From the NCBI RefSeq assembly GCF_047303325.1, contig NZ_JBKBEX010000003.1, positions 248,001 through 312,000 on the forward strand: a stretch of 64,000 bases of DNA, in the 5' to 3' direction. The notes under the pieces were generated by a model, which was not told where the DNA came from, made no database searches, and saw only the letters and a program-made list of their open reading frames with translations. Of this stretch, positions 27,658 to 36,133 are shown piece by piece. Origin of the DNA: Polaromonas sp047303325 (lineage in GTDB: Bacteria; Pseudomonadota; Gammaproteobacteria; Burkholderiales; Burkholderiaceae_C). Position 1 is the stretch's first letter. Every line of letters begins with the position of its first letter. The translations under genes and the position numbers were made by a program.

Positions 27658-28383
27658 TTATAGCCAGCGGAAGGCCAGCGGTATCAGCGCCGAGGCTAGC
27701 ACCACCTGCAGGCCCAGCGCCAGGCCGGCATAGGCGCCCGCGTCGGCGTTGACCTGCAGCGCGCGCGCCGCCCCCAGGCCGTGTGAGGTCGTGCCCAGCG
27801 CGAAACCGCGCGCGGCCCAGCCCGATCTATCACGCGGGATACGCAGCGCATCAAACAGGTATTTGCCGCAGAGCGCGCCAACCAGCCCAGTGATCACGGC
27901 AAACACGGCCGCCAGCGCCGGGATGCCGCCTATCTTTTCGGCAATGCCCATGGCCACCGGAGCGGTGACTGACTTGGGCGCGAGTGACAAGGTCACTTCC
28001 GACGGCAGGCCCAGCGCCCAGCCCATCAGCAATGCGGAGCCGCTGGCCGCGATGCCGCCGGCCAGCGCCGCCAGCAAGAGCCGGCCCCAGCGCCGCCGCA
28101 ACTCCTCGCGGCGCAGCCACAGCGGCCAGGCCAGCGCCACTACCGCGGGCCCCAGCAGGAAATGGATGAACTGCGCACCTGCGAAGTAGGTGGGGTAGGG
28201 CACGCCGGTGGCCAGCAGCGTGCCAGCCAGGCTCACCACCGTCCACAGTACCGGGTTGGCCCAGGGTGGTTGGCCCAGGCGCGCATAAACCGCTTGCGCC
28301 AGCACATAGACCACCAAAGTGGCCGTCAGGCCGAACAGCGGTGTGGCCGACAGGTAGACCCAGAGTTCGACGAATTTAGGCAT
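27658..28383 (-). CDS. lrgB: LrgB-family membrane protein
   Basis: 241 residues from ATG 28383, with GGAGGAG upstream. About seven membrane helices and the LrgB signatures SLAPKSVTAPVAMGIAEKIGG and GFALGTTSHGLGAARAL are present. It works with LrgA (28376-28747), whose gene overlaps it by eight bases. Members were first seen as murein hydrolase modulators; related proteins in plants (PLGG1) and bacteria move glycolate, glycerate or pyruvate, which fits the glcD-like gene two genes upstream. The transport role here is inference. Confidence 0.93.
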   Translation of the reverse strand: MPKFVELWVYLSATPLFGLTATLVVYVLAQAVYARLGQPPWANPVLWTVVSLAGTLLATGVPYPTYFAGAQFIHFLLGPAVVALAWPLWLRREELRRRWGRLLLAALAGGIAASGSALLMGWALGLPSEVTLSLAPKSVTAPVAMGIAEKIGGIPALAAVFAVITGLVGALCGKYLFDALRIPRDRSGWAARGFALGTTSHGLGAARALQVNADAGAYAGLALGLQVVLASALIPLAFRWL

Positions 28384-28747
28384 TTGGCGGCTCCTCCGAA
28401 GCCGCGTCACTGCGGTCCCGCAGCAAATGCAGGGTCAGTACGGTGACCAGCAAACCGGCCAATGTGGACACCACCACGGCCAACAAAATGCGCGCGCCGT
28501 ACTGGCTGACCAGCGAAAGATGGGTCATGACCCCCACGCCGACAGGCACAAAGAGTAACGAAAGGTGCGAGAGCAGAAAGTCTGCGCACACTGACACAGG
28601 GCCTCGCACCAGCTCTGAACGCAGGCCCATCAGCAGCAAAACCATGCCGATCACCGGCCCTGGAAACGGCAGGGAAAAGCCGCGCGACAACAGTTCCCCC
28701 ATGGATTGAAAAACCAGTAACCAGGCCAATCCGCGCAGCGCTGTCAT
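28376..28747 (-). CDS. lrgA: LrgA/CidA-family membrane protein
   Basis: 123 residues with four membrane helices and the CidA/LrgA core LSRGFSLPFPGPVIGMVLLL followed by LFVPVGVGVMTHLSL. This is the holin-like partner of LrgB. The order lrgA-lrgB with overlapping stop and start is the canonical arrangement. It starts 12 bases downstream of the serine hydrolase gene end, on the same strand, suggesting one transcript from about 30049 or further upstream. Confidence 0.93.
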   Translation of the reverse strand: MTALRGLAWLLVFQSMGELLSRGFSLPFPGPVIGMVLLLMGLRSELVRGPVSVCADFLLSHLSLLFVPVGVGVMTHLSLVSQYGARILLAVVVSTLAGLLVTVLTLHLLRDRSDAASEEPPNA

Positions 28748-28759
28748 CGCGTCAAACCT

Positions 28760-30049
28760 TTACGGGGTGTTGGCAAACAGGTCTCCTTGCGGCCATTCCT
28801 TGACCGCATTGGCCGCGCCCCACAGCGCCTGGTCTATGTCCTTGAAGAAGGCGCGGCGCTCGGCATGCTCGGGCCTGGAATTGAAGGCCACCACCCAGGC
28901 ATAACCTTGCCGTGTCCTCAGCGCCAGGGTTTGCAGGCCCGGCTGGCTGCCCGTGTGCCACCAGTTGTCGCCCTTGTCGCTTCTGACCACATGGATGCCC
29001 GCCCCGTAGAAGGCGCGCGGGTTGCCTTCTTTGGCGAGCACGGGCTCGCTGCGCATGGCCCGCAGCGATTCCTCATTGAGCAGGCGCTTTCCGCGGGCGC
29101 CGTCTATCGCCAGGAAAAATTTCAGGACCTCCGTCGGCGTCGCAAGCCATGCGCCCAGTGCATCCATGTTTTCGACCGAATAGGAGCCGTAGGGGCTGGG
29201 CACGTTCGCGTTCGAGACGCCGGGTGCGCCGCGCTGCAGTGGCTCGCCGGGAAATGGGTAGTACTTGGTCTCGCCGGGCCGGCTTTCGGTGCTGCTGGCG
29301 GCCTGGAAGCCTTTGCCGATGACGGGCTGCAGAAACTCCCGGCTGCTGAAAGCCCGGTAGGACTCGCCGCTGACGATCTCCACCACCCTCCCCAGCATGC
29401 AGTAGCCGGTGTTCGAATAGGCAAAGCGCTCGCCGGGCGTGAAGTCCAGTTTCTCCTGCAGCGAATCGCGGATGATGGCGTCGCAGCTGACGGGCGATAC
29501 GCCTTGCCGGCGAGCAATCTCCCCCAGCCGCGGCTGGAAGAACGGGTCACCCGAGCGCTCGCGGTCAAAGCCGCCCGAATGCTGCAGCAGGTGGCGGATG
29601 CGGATGTCCTTTGCGCGCGGGTCGGCGGGCGAAGCGGGGGCTATACCGGCTTTCTCGAACAGGGGCAGCACCGGGTCGTCCAGTTTCAGTTTTCCGTCCT
29701 CCGCGAGCTTGAGCACCATGACGGCCGTCAAGGTCTTGTTGATGCTGCCCATGCGGGTGAGGGTTTGCGGCGTCATGGCCTCCTGTTTGTCCTTGTCGGC
29801 ATAACCGTAGCCTTTGGCGAGCAGCAGCCTGCCGTCCTTGGCCACGGCCAGGCTGGCGCCGGGAATGTCGTGTTTCCTCATGACCTCCAGCACGGCCTTG
29901 TCGAAAGGCTCGAGGTTGGGCAATGAAGAACCTTGTTGGCAAAGCCCCGATTGCGGAAGCCACGCGAGCAAGATGCCTGCGAGGCCGTAAAGAAGCCGTC
30001 CAGGTGTGGTGAAAGAAGTGCTGGCGCCGCTGGACCGTGTTGTGTGCAT
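28760..30049 (-). CDS. Beta-lactamase-fold serine hydrolase (class C-like)
   Basis: 429 residues with a signal peptide ending near GLCQQG, residue 40. The nucleophile motif is SINK (after MG), the second motif YSN and the third HTG (in WWHTGSQPG) are present, as in class C beta-lactamase/DD-peptidase/esterase families. LLQHSGGFDRE and AYSNTGYCMLG fit typical family blocks. Activity may be a D-aminopeptidase, esterase or beta-lactamase; the sequence does not decide. Periplasmic location is likely. It lies between glcD-like and lrgA genes, all on the minus strand. Confidence 0.9.
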   Translation of the reverse strand: MHTTRSSGASTSFTTPGRLLYGLAGILLAWLPQSGLCQQGSSLPNLEPFDKAVLEVMRKHDIPGASLAVAKDGRLLLAKGYGYADKDKQEAMTPQTLTRMGSINKTLTAVMVLKLAEDGKLKLDDPVLPLFEKAGIAPASPADPRAKDIRIRHLLQHSGGFDRERSGDPFFQPRLGEIARRQGVSPVSCDAIIRDSLQEKLDFTPGERFAYSNTGYCMLGRVVEIVSGESYRAFSSREFLQPVIGKGFQAASSTESRPGETKYYPFPGEPLQRGAPGVSNANVPSPYGSYSVENMDALGAWLATPTEVLKFFLAIDGARGKRLLNEESLRAMRSEPVLAKEGNPRAFYGAGIHVVRSDKGDNWWHTGSQPGLQTLALRTRQGYAWVVAFNSRPEHAERRAFFKDIDQALWGAANAVKEWPQGDLFANTP

Positions 30050-30114
30050 GACCTTGCCCCGGGGTTTTTCGCGCAGTCTACGTGATCCCGATCCGGCCGT
30101 GCCCCGGCCCTTGT

Positions 30115-31617
30115 TTAGAACCGCGGCAAGTCAGGATGCTTGATCTGCCCGGCCCGCACCAGCATTTTTCCGTATTCGGCGCAGCGGTTCAGCGTGGGGA
30201 TCACCTTGCCTGGGTTGAGCAGGCCCTTGGTGTCGAAGGCGCGCTTGATGCCGAACATCTGCTCATTCTCTTCGGCGGAAAACTGCACGCACATGGAGTT
30301 GAGTTTTTCCACGCCCACGCCGTGCTCGCCTGTCACCGTGCCGCCCATGGCGACGCTGGTTTCCAGGATGTCGGCGCCGAAGAGTTCGCAGCGGTGCAGC
30401 TGGTCGGGGTCGTTGGCGTCAAACAAAATCAGCGGATGCAGGTTGCCGTCGCCCGCATGGAACACATTGGCGCAGCGCAGCCGGTATTTTTTCTCCATCT
30501 CCGCGATCGCGAGCAGGATGTCGGCCAGGCGCTTGCGCGGGATCGTGGAGTCCATGCACATGTAGTCGGGGCTGATGCGGCCGGAGGCCGGGAAGGCGTT
30601 CTTGCGGCCGCTCCAGAAGCGCAGGCGTTCGGCCTCGTCGCGGCTCACGGCGATGGCGGTGGCGCCGCAGCGGCACAGCACCTCGCTCATGCGACCAATC
30701 TCTTCCTCGACCTCCTCCGGCGTTCCGTCGCTTTCACACAGCAAAATCGCTTCGGCGCTGAGGTCATAACCGGCGTGCACAAAATCCTCCACGGCGGCCG
30801 TCATGGGTTTGTCCATCATTTCCAGGCCGGCGGGAATGATGCCGGCGGCAATCACGGCGGCCACCGCATCGCCGGCCTTGCGCAGGTCGTCAAAGCTGGC
30901 CATGATGCAGCGCGCCAGCCGGGGTTTGGGCACCAGCTTCACGGTGACTTCGGTGGTCACGGCCAGCATGCCTTCGCTGCCGATGATGATGCTCAGCAAA
31001 TCGTAGCCGGGGGCGTCGAGCGCGTCGCCGCCGAACTCGACCTCCTCGCCTTCAATCGTGAAGCCTTTGACCTTGAGCACGTTGTGCACCGTCAGGCCGT
31101 ACTTGAGGCAGTGCACGCCGCCCGAGTTTTCGGCGACGTTGCCGCCTATGGTGCAGGCGATCTGGCTTGAAGGGTCTGGCGCGTAATACAGGCCCAGCGG
31201 CGCGGCCGCCTCGGAGATCGCAAGGTTGCGCACACCGCCCTGCACCACGGCAGTACGGCTGGCGGCGTCGAGCTTCAGGATCTTGTTGAATTTGGCCAGC
31301 GACAGCGTGACACCCAACTTGTGCGGCATGGCGCCGCCGGAAAGCCCGGTGCCGGCGCCGCGCGCGACCACCGGCACGTCCAGCGCGTGGCAGGCCTTGA
31401 GCACGGCTTGCACCTGCGCGTAGGTCTCAGGCAGGGCCACCACCAGCGGCCGCTGGCGGTAGGCGGTCAGGCCGTCGCATTCGTAGGGTGTGGTGTCCTC
31501 GTTGTTCCAGAGCAGCGCGTGGGCCGGCAGCACCGCCTGCAGCGCGCGCACCACCTGCGATTGCCGCTCTGACCGCTCAAGCAGGCTGTGTTGTTCGGGT
31601 AAGGCGGGGGCGTTCAT
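30115..31617 (-). CDS. glcD: FAD-linked 2-hydroxyacid oxidase, GlcD-like
   Basis: 500 residues. The PCMH FAD-binding domain spans residues 55-235 (RPLVVALPETYAQVQAVLKA, VPVVARGAGTGLSGG, GGNVAENSGGVHCLKYGLTV, LSIIIGSEGMLAVTTEVTV). The FAD-oxidase C-domain follows, with CANVFHAGDGNLHP and GGTVTGEHGVGVEKL. The family comprises glycolate oxidase subunit D and D-lactate dehydrogenases. No glcE/glcF genes follow it in this window. Instead a serine hydrolase and lrgAB lie downstream, so the symbol reflects family only and D-lactate is as likely a substrate as glycolate. Confidence 0.88.
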   Translation of the reverse strand: MNAPALPEQHSLLERSERQSQVVRALQAVLPAHALLWNNEDTTPYECDGLTAYRQRPLVVALPETYAQVQAVLKACHALDVPVVARGAGTGLSGGAMPHKLGVTLSLAKFNKILKLDAASRTAVVQGGVRNLAISEAAAPLGLYYAPDPSSQIACTIGGNVAENSGGVHCLKYGLTVHNVLKVKGFTIEGEEVEFGGDALDAPGYDLLSIIIGSEGMLAVTTEVTVKLVPKPRLARCIMASFDDLRKAGDAVAAVIAAGIIPAGLEMMDKPMTAAVEDFVHAGYDLSAEAILLCESDGTPEEVEEEIGRMSEVLCRCGATAIAVSRDEAERLRFWSGRKNAFPASGRISPDYMCMDSTIPRKRLADILLAIAEMEKKYRLRCANVFHAGDGNLHPLILFDANDPDQLHRCELFGADILETSVAMGGTVTGEHGVGVEKLNSMCVQFSAEENEQMFGIKRAFDTKGLLNPGKVIPTLNRCAEYGKMLVRAGQIKHPDLPRF

Positions 31618-31719
31618 CGTCTGGCTCCAGGGGTGAAATCAGACTGTAGGGCAAGCGGTCCCCGCCGGGTTGAAGAAATTTAAAGCGGAATGTGAAATGC
31701 CGCTGGCTAGGCACCGATC

Positions 31720-32502
31720 TCAGGATTTGGTGCCTGGGGCCTTGCTGGCGCCGGGAGTGTCGTAGAACTTGACCTTGCCGGTCTTCACGTCGTACATGGC
31801 GCCCACGATCATGATCTCGCCCTTTTGCTCCATCTCGCGCAGGATGGGGCTCTTCTCGCGGATGGTCTCCACCGTGAGACGCACATTGCTCTCGGCCACC
31901 ATCTCGACAAAGGCATAGTTTTTGGAGGTGCGGTCCTTGATGTCGGCGGAGATCAGGTCTGCGGCCGGCTTGATCTTGCCGATAAGGCCGGTCAGGTTGC
32001 CGAGCTGGGCGTCGTCGCACGCGCCCTTGATGGCGCCGCAGCTGGTGTGGCCCATGACCACCAGCAGCTTGGCACCCACGACCTTGTGCGCGAATTCCAG
32101 GCTGCCCAGGATGTCTTCGTTGACGATGTTGCCCGCCACGCGCGCATTGAAGAGGTCGCCTATGCCCTGGTCGAACACGATTTCGGCCGGCGCGCGCGAG
32201 TCGATGCAGGACACCACGCTGGCCAGCGGGAACTGGCCGTCGGCCGTCGCCTTCATTTCCTTGAGGTAGTTCTGGTGGCGCGGCTTGCCGGAGACGAAGC
32301 GCGCATTGCCGGCCTTGAAGCGCGACAGGATTTGCGCGGGCGTCACAGCGTCCTGGCAGGCCTTGGCATCCTGGATGGTGCAGAAGGTGCCGGGTTTGAC
32401 GGATTTGCCGGCCGCTTTGCCCTCGGCGTGAGCCAGGGGTGAAATGGCGAGCATGGAGAGCAGGATGCCGGCCAGACCGGCGGCTAATTGATTTTTTCTC
32501 AT
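31720..32502 (-). CDS. Periplasmic beta-class carbonic anhydrase
   Basis: 260 residues from ATG 32502, with GAGGGGAA upstream. The signal peptide ends at AHA (residue 26). The beta-carbonic anhydrase core has the zinc ligands Cys99, His152 and Cys155 and the Asp101-Arg103 dyad (SCIDSR, GHTSCGA). It hydrates CO2 to bicarbonate. Most beta-class enzymes are cytoplasmic, but exported ones occur in several proteobacteria. The N-terminus also contains two extra Cys (41 and 49) that could form a disulphide. Upstream lies a 389-base non-coding region with a MITE-like element. Confidence 0.93.
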   Translation of the reverse strand: MRKNQLAAGLAGILLSMLAISPLAHAEGKAAGKSVKPGTFCTIQDAKACQDAVTPAQILSRFKAGNARFVSGKPRHQNYLKEMKATADGQFPLASVVSCIDSRAPAEIVFDQGIGDLFNARVAGNIVNEDILGSLEFAHKVVGAKLLVVMGHTSCGAIKGACDDAQLGNLTGLIGKIKPAADLISADIKDRTSKNYAFVEMVAESNVRLTVETIREKSPILREMEQKGEIMIVGAMYDVKTGKVKFYDTPGASKAPGTKS

Positions 32503-32730
32503 GAGAATTCCCCTCGTTGAACAAGTTGATTTTTTGACCATGCGCCGCTGGCCGGGTCCTCGTACGGTGCCACGGCCAGCCCATCATAGGCGTGAGCCGG
32601 TATGGGCGCAAAACCACTTGTCGGACGCATGGGGTCCGTTAACGCTATCGGCGTACGCAAAATGCGCTACAAGTCAAAAAGGGTTTGCACGCCGGGTAGA
32701 GGTGTTCTCATTTATACGCTTTTGGGGCCC
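32503..32730. other. Intergenic region upstream of carbonic anhydrase gene
   Basis: About 230 bases that hold the carbonic anhydrase promoter and then continue into the MITE-like element. No gene is seen. I could not pick one clear -35/-10 pair. Confidence 0.5.
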
Positions 32731-32894
32731 TAGTACTGCAACCCGGAAGTATCGAAACATGAAAGCACGTCTTCGCACCCGTGGCCACGTTGCAATCCTT
32801 GTGAAGGCGTCCAGCCTTCGCTGCGGCTTGCGCCGTGCCCTGGGCGCGAATCCATCACTTTCATTGCGTTCGCTACTTCCGGGTTGCAGTACTA
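32731..32894. mobile_element. MITE-like element with long terminal inverted repeats
   Basis: Left arm 32731-32756 begins TAGTACTGCAACCCGGAAGT; right arm 32869-32894 is its inverse, with 25 of 26 bases paired. Imperfect pairing continues inward to ATGAAAG (near 32759) and CTTTCAT (near 32858). CTAG occurs at both outer edges (32730-32733 and 32892-32895) and may be a 4-base target duplication. The 110-base centre codes for nothing recognisable. The right edge includes the TAG stop of the adjacent LysR gene. No transposase lies nearby. Confidence 0.8.
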
Positions 32895-33791
32895 GCCCAG
32901 GCTTTTGCGCAGCCAGTCGGCAAACGCCGCGCATTCCCAGCGGTCCATGGTGCCGGTGCGCCAGCACAGGTAGTGCGCATGCGGGCTGGGGACATTGCCG
33001 GCGAAGACGGCGTTGCTGCCCAGCCGCACCAGCGAGCCGTTTTCCAGCCAGGGCGCGCCCAGCTTGAGGCGTATCAGCGCGATACCCATACCGGCCGCGG
33101 CAGCGTCGCACATCAGGCCTATGTCGTTGAACTGGGAGCCGTCGGCGGGCTCGGGCCAGTCGAGTTTGTGGGCGGCAAACCAGGTGCGCCAGGGCTCCAG
33201 CGGCGAACGCAGCAGGCTTTCGCCTTCCAGGTCTTCGGCCGCCTCAAAAGGACCGTGCTCGCGCACAAAAGCGGGCGAGGCCAGTGGCGCGACTTCGTCC
33301 CTGCTCAGGCAGACGTGCTCGAGGTCCGCATAGCGGCCGGTGCCGAAGCGCACGATGAGGTCGGCATCCTCGGCCACCACGTCGAGCAATGGAATGGACA
33401 CTTGCAGCGTGAGGTCGATCTCGGGATAGGCATCGGTGAACTGGCGCAGGCGTGGAATCAGGATGGAGCGTGCAAAGGTCGGCGTGACCGCCAGGCGCAG
33501 CTTGCGCTTGCCGGGCGTGCTGCTTTGGCCGGCCGCACCCGGGAATTTCTGCAGGGTGGCCAGGCCTTCGCGCACATGGGCCAGGTATTCGCTGCCCTCG
33601 GTCGTCAGCGAGAAATCCGCGCGCCCGAACAGCTTGGTGCCAATGATCTGCTCGAGCTGCTTGACGCGGTGGCTGACCGCGCTGGGCGTGACGCACAGTT
33701 CTTCGGCTGCCTGCGTCACGCTGCGCAGCCGCGCCAGCGCCTCGAAGGTCAGAAGACACTGGATCGGAGGAATACGCGCCGGCGTGGCCAT
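32892..33791 (-). CDS. LysR-family regulator, GcvA-like
   Basis: 299 residues. The HTH at residues 12-68 reads LLTFEALARLRSVTQAAEEL and TPSAVSHRVKQLEQIIG, as in the GcvA subgroup. The effector domain (90-295) has LRLAVTPTFARSILIPRL and AAAAGMGIALIRLKLG. The gene ends SLG-TAG, and the TAG lies in the edge of the MITE-like element at 32731-32894. So the insertion happened at the stop codon or slightly shortened the protein; length is normal for the family. It is 5 bases downstream of purU on the same strand, so it may be read from the purU transcript. Confidence 0.92.
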   Translation of the reverse strand: MATPARIPPIQCLLTFEALARLRSVTQAAEELCVTPSAVSHRVKQLEQIIGTKLFGRADFSLTTEGSEYLAHVREGLATLQKFPGAAGQSSTPGKRKLRLAVTPTFARSILIPRLRQFTDAYPEIDLTLQVSIPLLDVVAEDADLIVRFGTGRYADLEHVCLSRDEVAPLASPAFVREHGPFEAAEDLEGESLLRSPLEPWRTWFAAHKLDWPEPADGSQFNDIGLMCDAAAAGMGIALIRLKLGAPWLENGSLVRLGSNAVFAGNVPSPHAHYLCWRTGTMDRWECAAFADWLRKSLG

Positions 33792-33796
33792 GGTGC

Positions 33797-34645
33797 TTAT
33801 TTAAAAATCACGGTCTTGTGGCCGTTGAGCAGCACGCGGTGCTCGCTGTGCCATTTGACGGCGCGCGCCAGCACCTGGCTTTCGGTGTCGCGGCCCATGG
33901 CGGTCAGGTCTTCCACGGTCTTGCTGTGGTCGGCGCGCGCCACGTCCTGCTCGATGATGGGGCCTTCGTCGAGGTCGGCCGTCACATAGTGGGCGGTGGC
34001 GCCTATCAGCTTCACGCCGCGGTCATGCGCCTGGTAGTAAGGCTTGGCGCCTTTGAAGCTGGGCAGGAAGGAGTGATGGATGTTGATGGCGCGGCCCGAG
34101 AGCTTCTGGCACAGCTCGTTGGAGAGCACCTGCATGTAGCGCGCCAGCACCACGAGCTCAGCGCCTTCGGATTCGATGATCTCCAGTTGCTTCGCCTCGG
34201 CCTGGGCCTTGGTGGCCGCCGCGACCGGGATGTGGTGAAAGGGGATGTTGTAGCTGGCCGCCAGCTGGTAGAACTCGCGGTGGTTGGAGATGATGGCGCG
34301 CACGTCGACCGGCAGCAGGCCCGACTTGCAGCGAAACAGCAGGTCGTTGAGGCAGTGGCCTTCCTTGCTGACCATGATGACGGTGCGCATGGGCTGGGTG
34401 GTGGCGTGCAGCTTCCAGTTCATGCCGAAGGGCTGGGCAAAAGCCTTGAGCTGGCTGGAGAGTTCCTCATGGCTCAGCTTGTCGCAAGCAAACTGCACCC
34501 GCATGAAAAACAGGCCCGTGTCGTGGTCGTTGTACTGCGCGGCTTCTTCGATGTTGCCGCCGTTGTCCAGCAGAAAGCCGGACACGGCATGAACAATGCC
34601 CATACGGTCCGGGCAGGACAGGGTGAGGATATAAGCGTGATTCAT
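33797..34645 (-). CDS. purU: Formyltetrahydrofolate deformylase
   Basis: 282 residues from ATG 34645, matching the usual 280. The N-terminal ACT domain (HAYILTLSCPDRMGIVHAVS, GGNIEEAAQYNDHDTGLFFM) is followed by the formyl transferase-type domain with HHSFLPSFKGAKPYYQAHDR, IGATAHYVTADLDEGPII and the catalytic Asn-His-Asp set (SNH, IHHS, DLDEGP). It hydrolyses 10-formyl-THF to formate and THF, balancing one-carbon and purine supply. A longer reading to 34768 would overlap the divergent aminotransferase and is not supported. Confidence 0.96.
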   Translation of the reverse strand: MNHAYILTLSCPDRMGIVHAVSGFLLDNGGNIEEAAQYNDHDTGLFFMRVQFACDKLSHEELSSQLKAFAQPFGMNWKLHATTQPMRTVIMVSKEGHCLNDLLFRCKSGLLPVDVRAIISNHREFYQLAASYNIPFHHIPVAAATKAQAEAKQLEIIESEGAELVVLARYMQVLSNELCQKLSGRAINIHHSFLPSFKGAKPYYQAHDRGVKLIGATAHYVTADLDEGPIIEQDVARADHSKTVEDLTAMGRDTESQVLARAVKWHSEHRVLLNGHKTVIFK

Positions 34646-34766
34646 AGGGGATGAATTGTCGCAGGTGAGGCCGGCGCCCGCCCCGGTGGGCCGCAATGGC
34701 CGCTGTGACGGGGTGTCAACAGTGCCAGAATGCAAGAACTCCCTTTTCAGATGCAGGAAATACGCC

Positions 34767-36107
34767 ATGGCCTATCAGGATTTCAACATGGAGCACCACT
34801 GGCTCCCCTTCACGCCCAACCGCAGCTTCAAAAAGGACCCGCGCGTGTTCGTGGCCGCCGACGGCATGCACTTCACCACGCACGACGGCCGGCAGGTCAT
34901 AGACGGTATTTCCAGCCTGTGGTGCGTGGGCGCCGGCCACAACCGCAAGCCCATCAACGACGCCATCAAGAAGCAGCTCGATACGCTGGACTACGCGACC
35001 GCCTTTCAGGCCAGCAACGACCAGGCCTTCAAGGCCGCCGAAGTCATCGCGGGCATGGCGCCCGGCGACCTCAACAAGGTGCTGTTCTGCAATTCGGGCT
35101 CGGAAGCGGCCGACACCTCGCTCAAGGTCGCGCTGGCCTACCACCGCGCGCGCGGCGAAGGCCACCGCAACATCTTCATAGGCCGTGAGAAGGGTTACCA
35201 CGGCGTCGGCTTCGGCGGCATGAGCGTGGGCGGCATTCCGGCCAACCGCAAGGTCTACGGCGCAGCGCTGTTGCCGCGCGTGGACCACATGCGCTTTATC
35301 CACGACCCGGTCAACCATGCCTACATCAACGGCACGGAGCCGGTGTGGCAGGAGGACCTGCTGCTGGAACTGGAAAACCGCATCCTGCCGCTGCATGACC
35401 CCAGCAATGTGGCCGCCGTCATCGTCGAGCCGGTGGCGGGCAGCGCCGGCTGGTATTTGCCGCCCAAGGGCTACCTCAAGCGCTTGCGCGAGATCTGCGA
35501 CAAGCACGGCATCCTGCTGATCTTCGATGAGGTCATCACCGGCTTCGGCCGCCTGGGCACGGGCTTCGGCGCCGACTACTACGGCGTGGTGCCCGACATG
35601 CTGAACTTCGCCAAGTGCGTGACCAACGGCGTGATCCCGCTGGGCGGCGTGATCTGCTCGGACCGCATCTATGACGGCATGATGAATGCCAACAGCGGCG
35701 CGCCCGAGCATGCCATCGAGTTTTTCCACGGCTACACCTATTCGGGCCACCCGGTGGCCTGCGCGGCGGCGATCGCGACGCTGAACCTGTTCAAGGAAGA
35801 AAAGCTCTACGAGCGTGCCGGCCAGATGGGCAAGGTGCTGGGCGATGCCATGCACAGCGGCCTCAAGGGCCTGCCCAACGTGATCGGCATCCGCGCCCTG
35901 GGCCTGGCCGGTGCGGTGGAGTTGGCGCCCGTGGCTGGCGCGCCCGGCAAGCGCGCCTACGACGTTTTCATGGAGTGCTTCCACCACGGCGTGCTGGTGC
36001 GGCCGGCGGCCGACAACATCGTGGTCTGCCCGCCCTATATCGTCGAAAAAGAGCACATAGACCGCATCGTCAACGTGGTGGCTGACGCGATCCGCAAACA
36101 CGCCTGA
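34767..36107 (+). CDS. Omega-amino acid--pyruvate class III aminotransferase
   Basis: 446 residues from ATG 34767, with AGGAAA upstream. It begins EHHWLPFTPNRSFKKDPR, typical of beta-alanine/omega-amino acid:pyruvate transaminases (Pseudomonas omega-APT). PLP-site blocks: NSGSEAADTSLKVAL, KGYHGVGFGGMSVGGI, IFDEVITGFGRLG and the catalytic Lys in AKCVTNG. It is divergent from purU. In related bacteria such enzymes transaminate beta-alanine or diamines with pyruvate as acceptor. No malonate-semialdehyde dehydrogenase is adjacent here, so the pathway link is open. Confidence 0.93.
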   Translation: MAYQDFNMEHHWLPFTPNRSFKKDPRVFVAADGMHFTTHDGRQVIDGISSLWCVGAGHNRKPINDAIKKQLDTLDYATAFQASNDQAFKAAEVIAGMAPGDLNKVLFCNSGSEAADTSLKVALAYHRARGEGHRNIFIGREKGYHGVGFGGMSVGGIPANRKVYGAALLPRVDHMRFIHDPVNHAYINGTEPVWQEDLLLELENRILPLHDPSNVAAVIVEPVAGSAGWYLPPKGYLKRLREICDKHGILLIFDEVITGFGRLGTGFGADYYGVVPDMLNFAKCVTNGVIPLGGVICSDRIYDGMMNANSGAPEHAIEFFHGYTYSGHPVACAAAIATLNLFKEEKLYERAGQMGKVLGDAMHSGLKGLPNVIGIRALGLAGAVELAPVAGAPGKRAYDVFMECFHHGVLVRPAADNIVVCPPYIVEKEHIDRIVNVVADAIRKHA

Positions 36108-36133
36108 AGCGTCAGCGCGTCAGAAGCCGGCGC

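Noticed and set aside
32674..33111. Minus-strand frame running through the MITE-like element
   Set aside because: It overlaps the LysR gene in another frame and crosses the inverted repeats; it is read-through of a non-coding element.
34716..36101. 461-codon antisense frame over the aminotransferase
   Set aside because: Shadow of a well-supported PLP enzyme gene.
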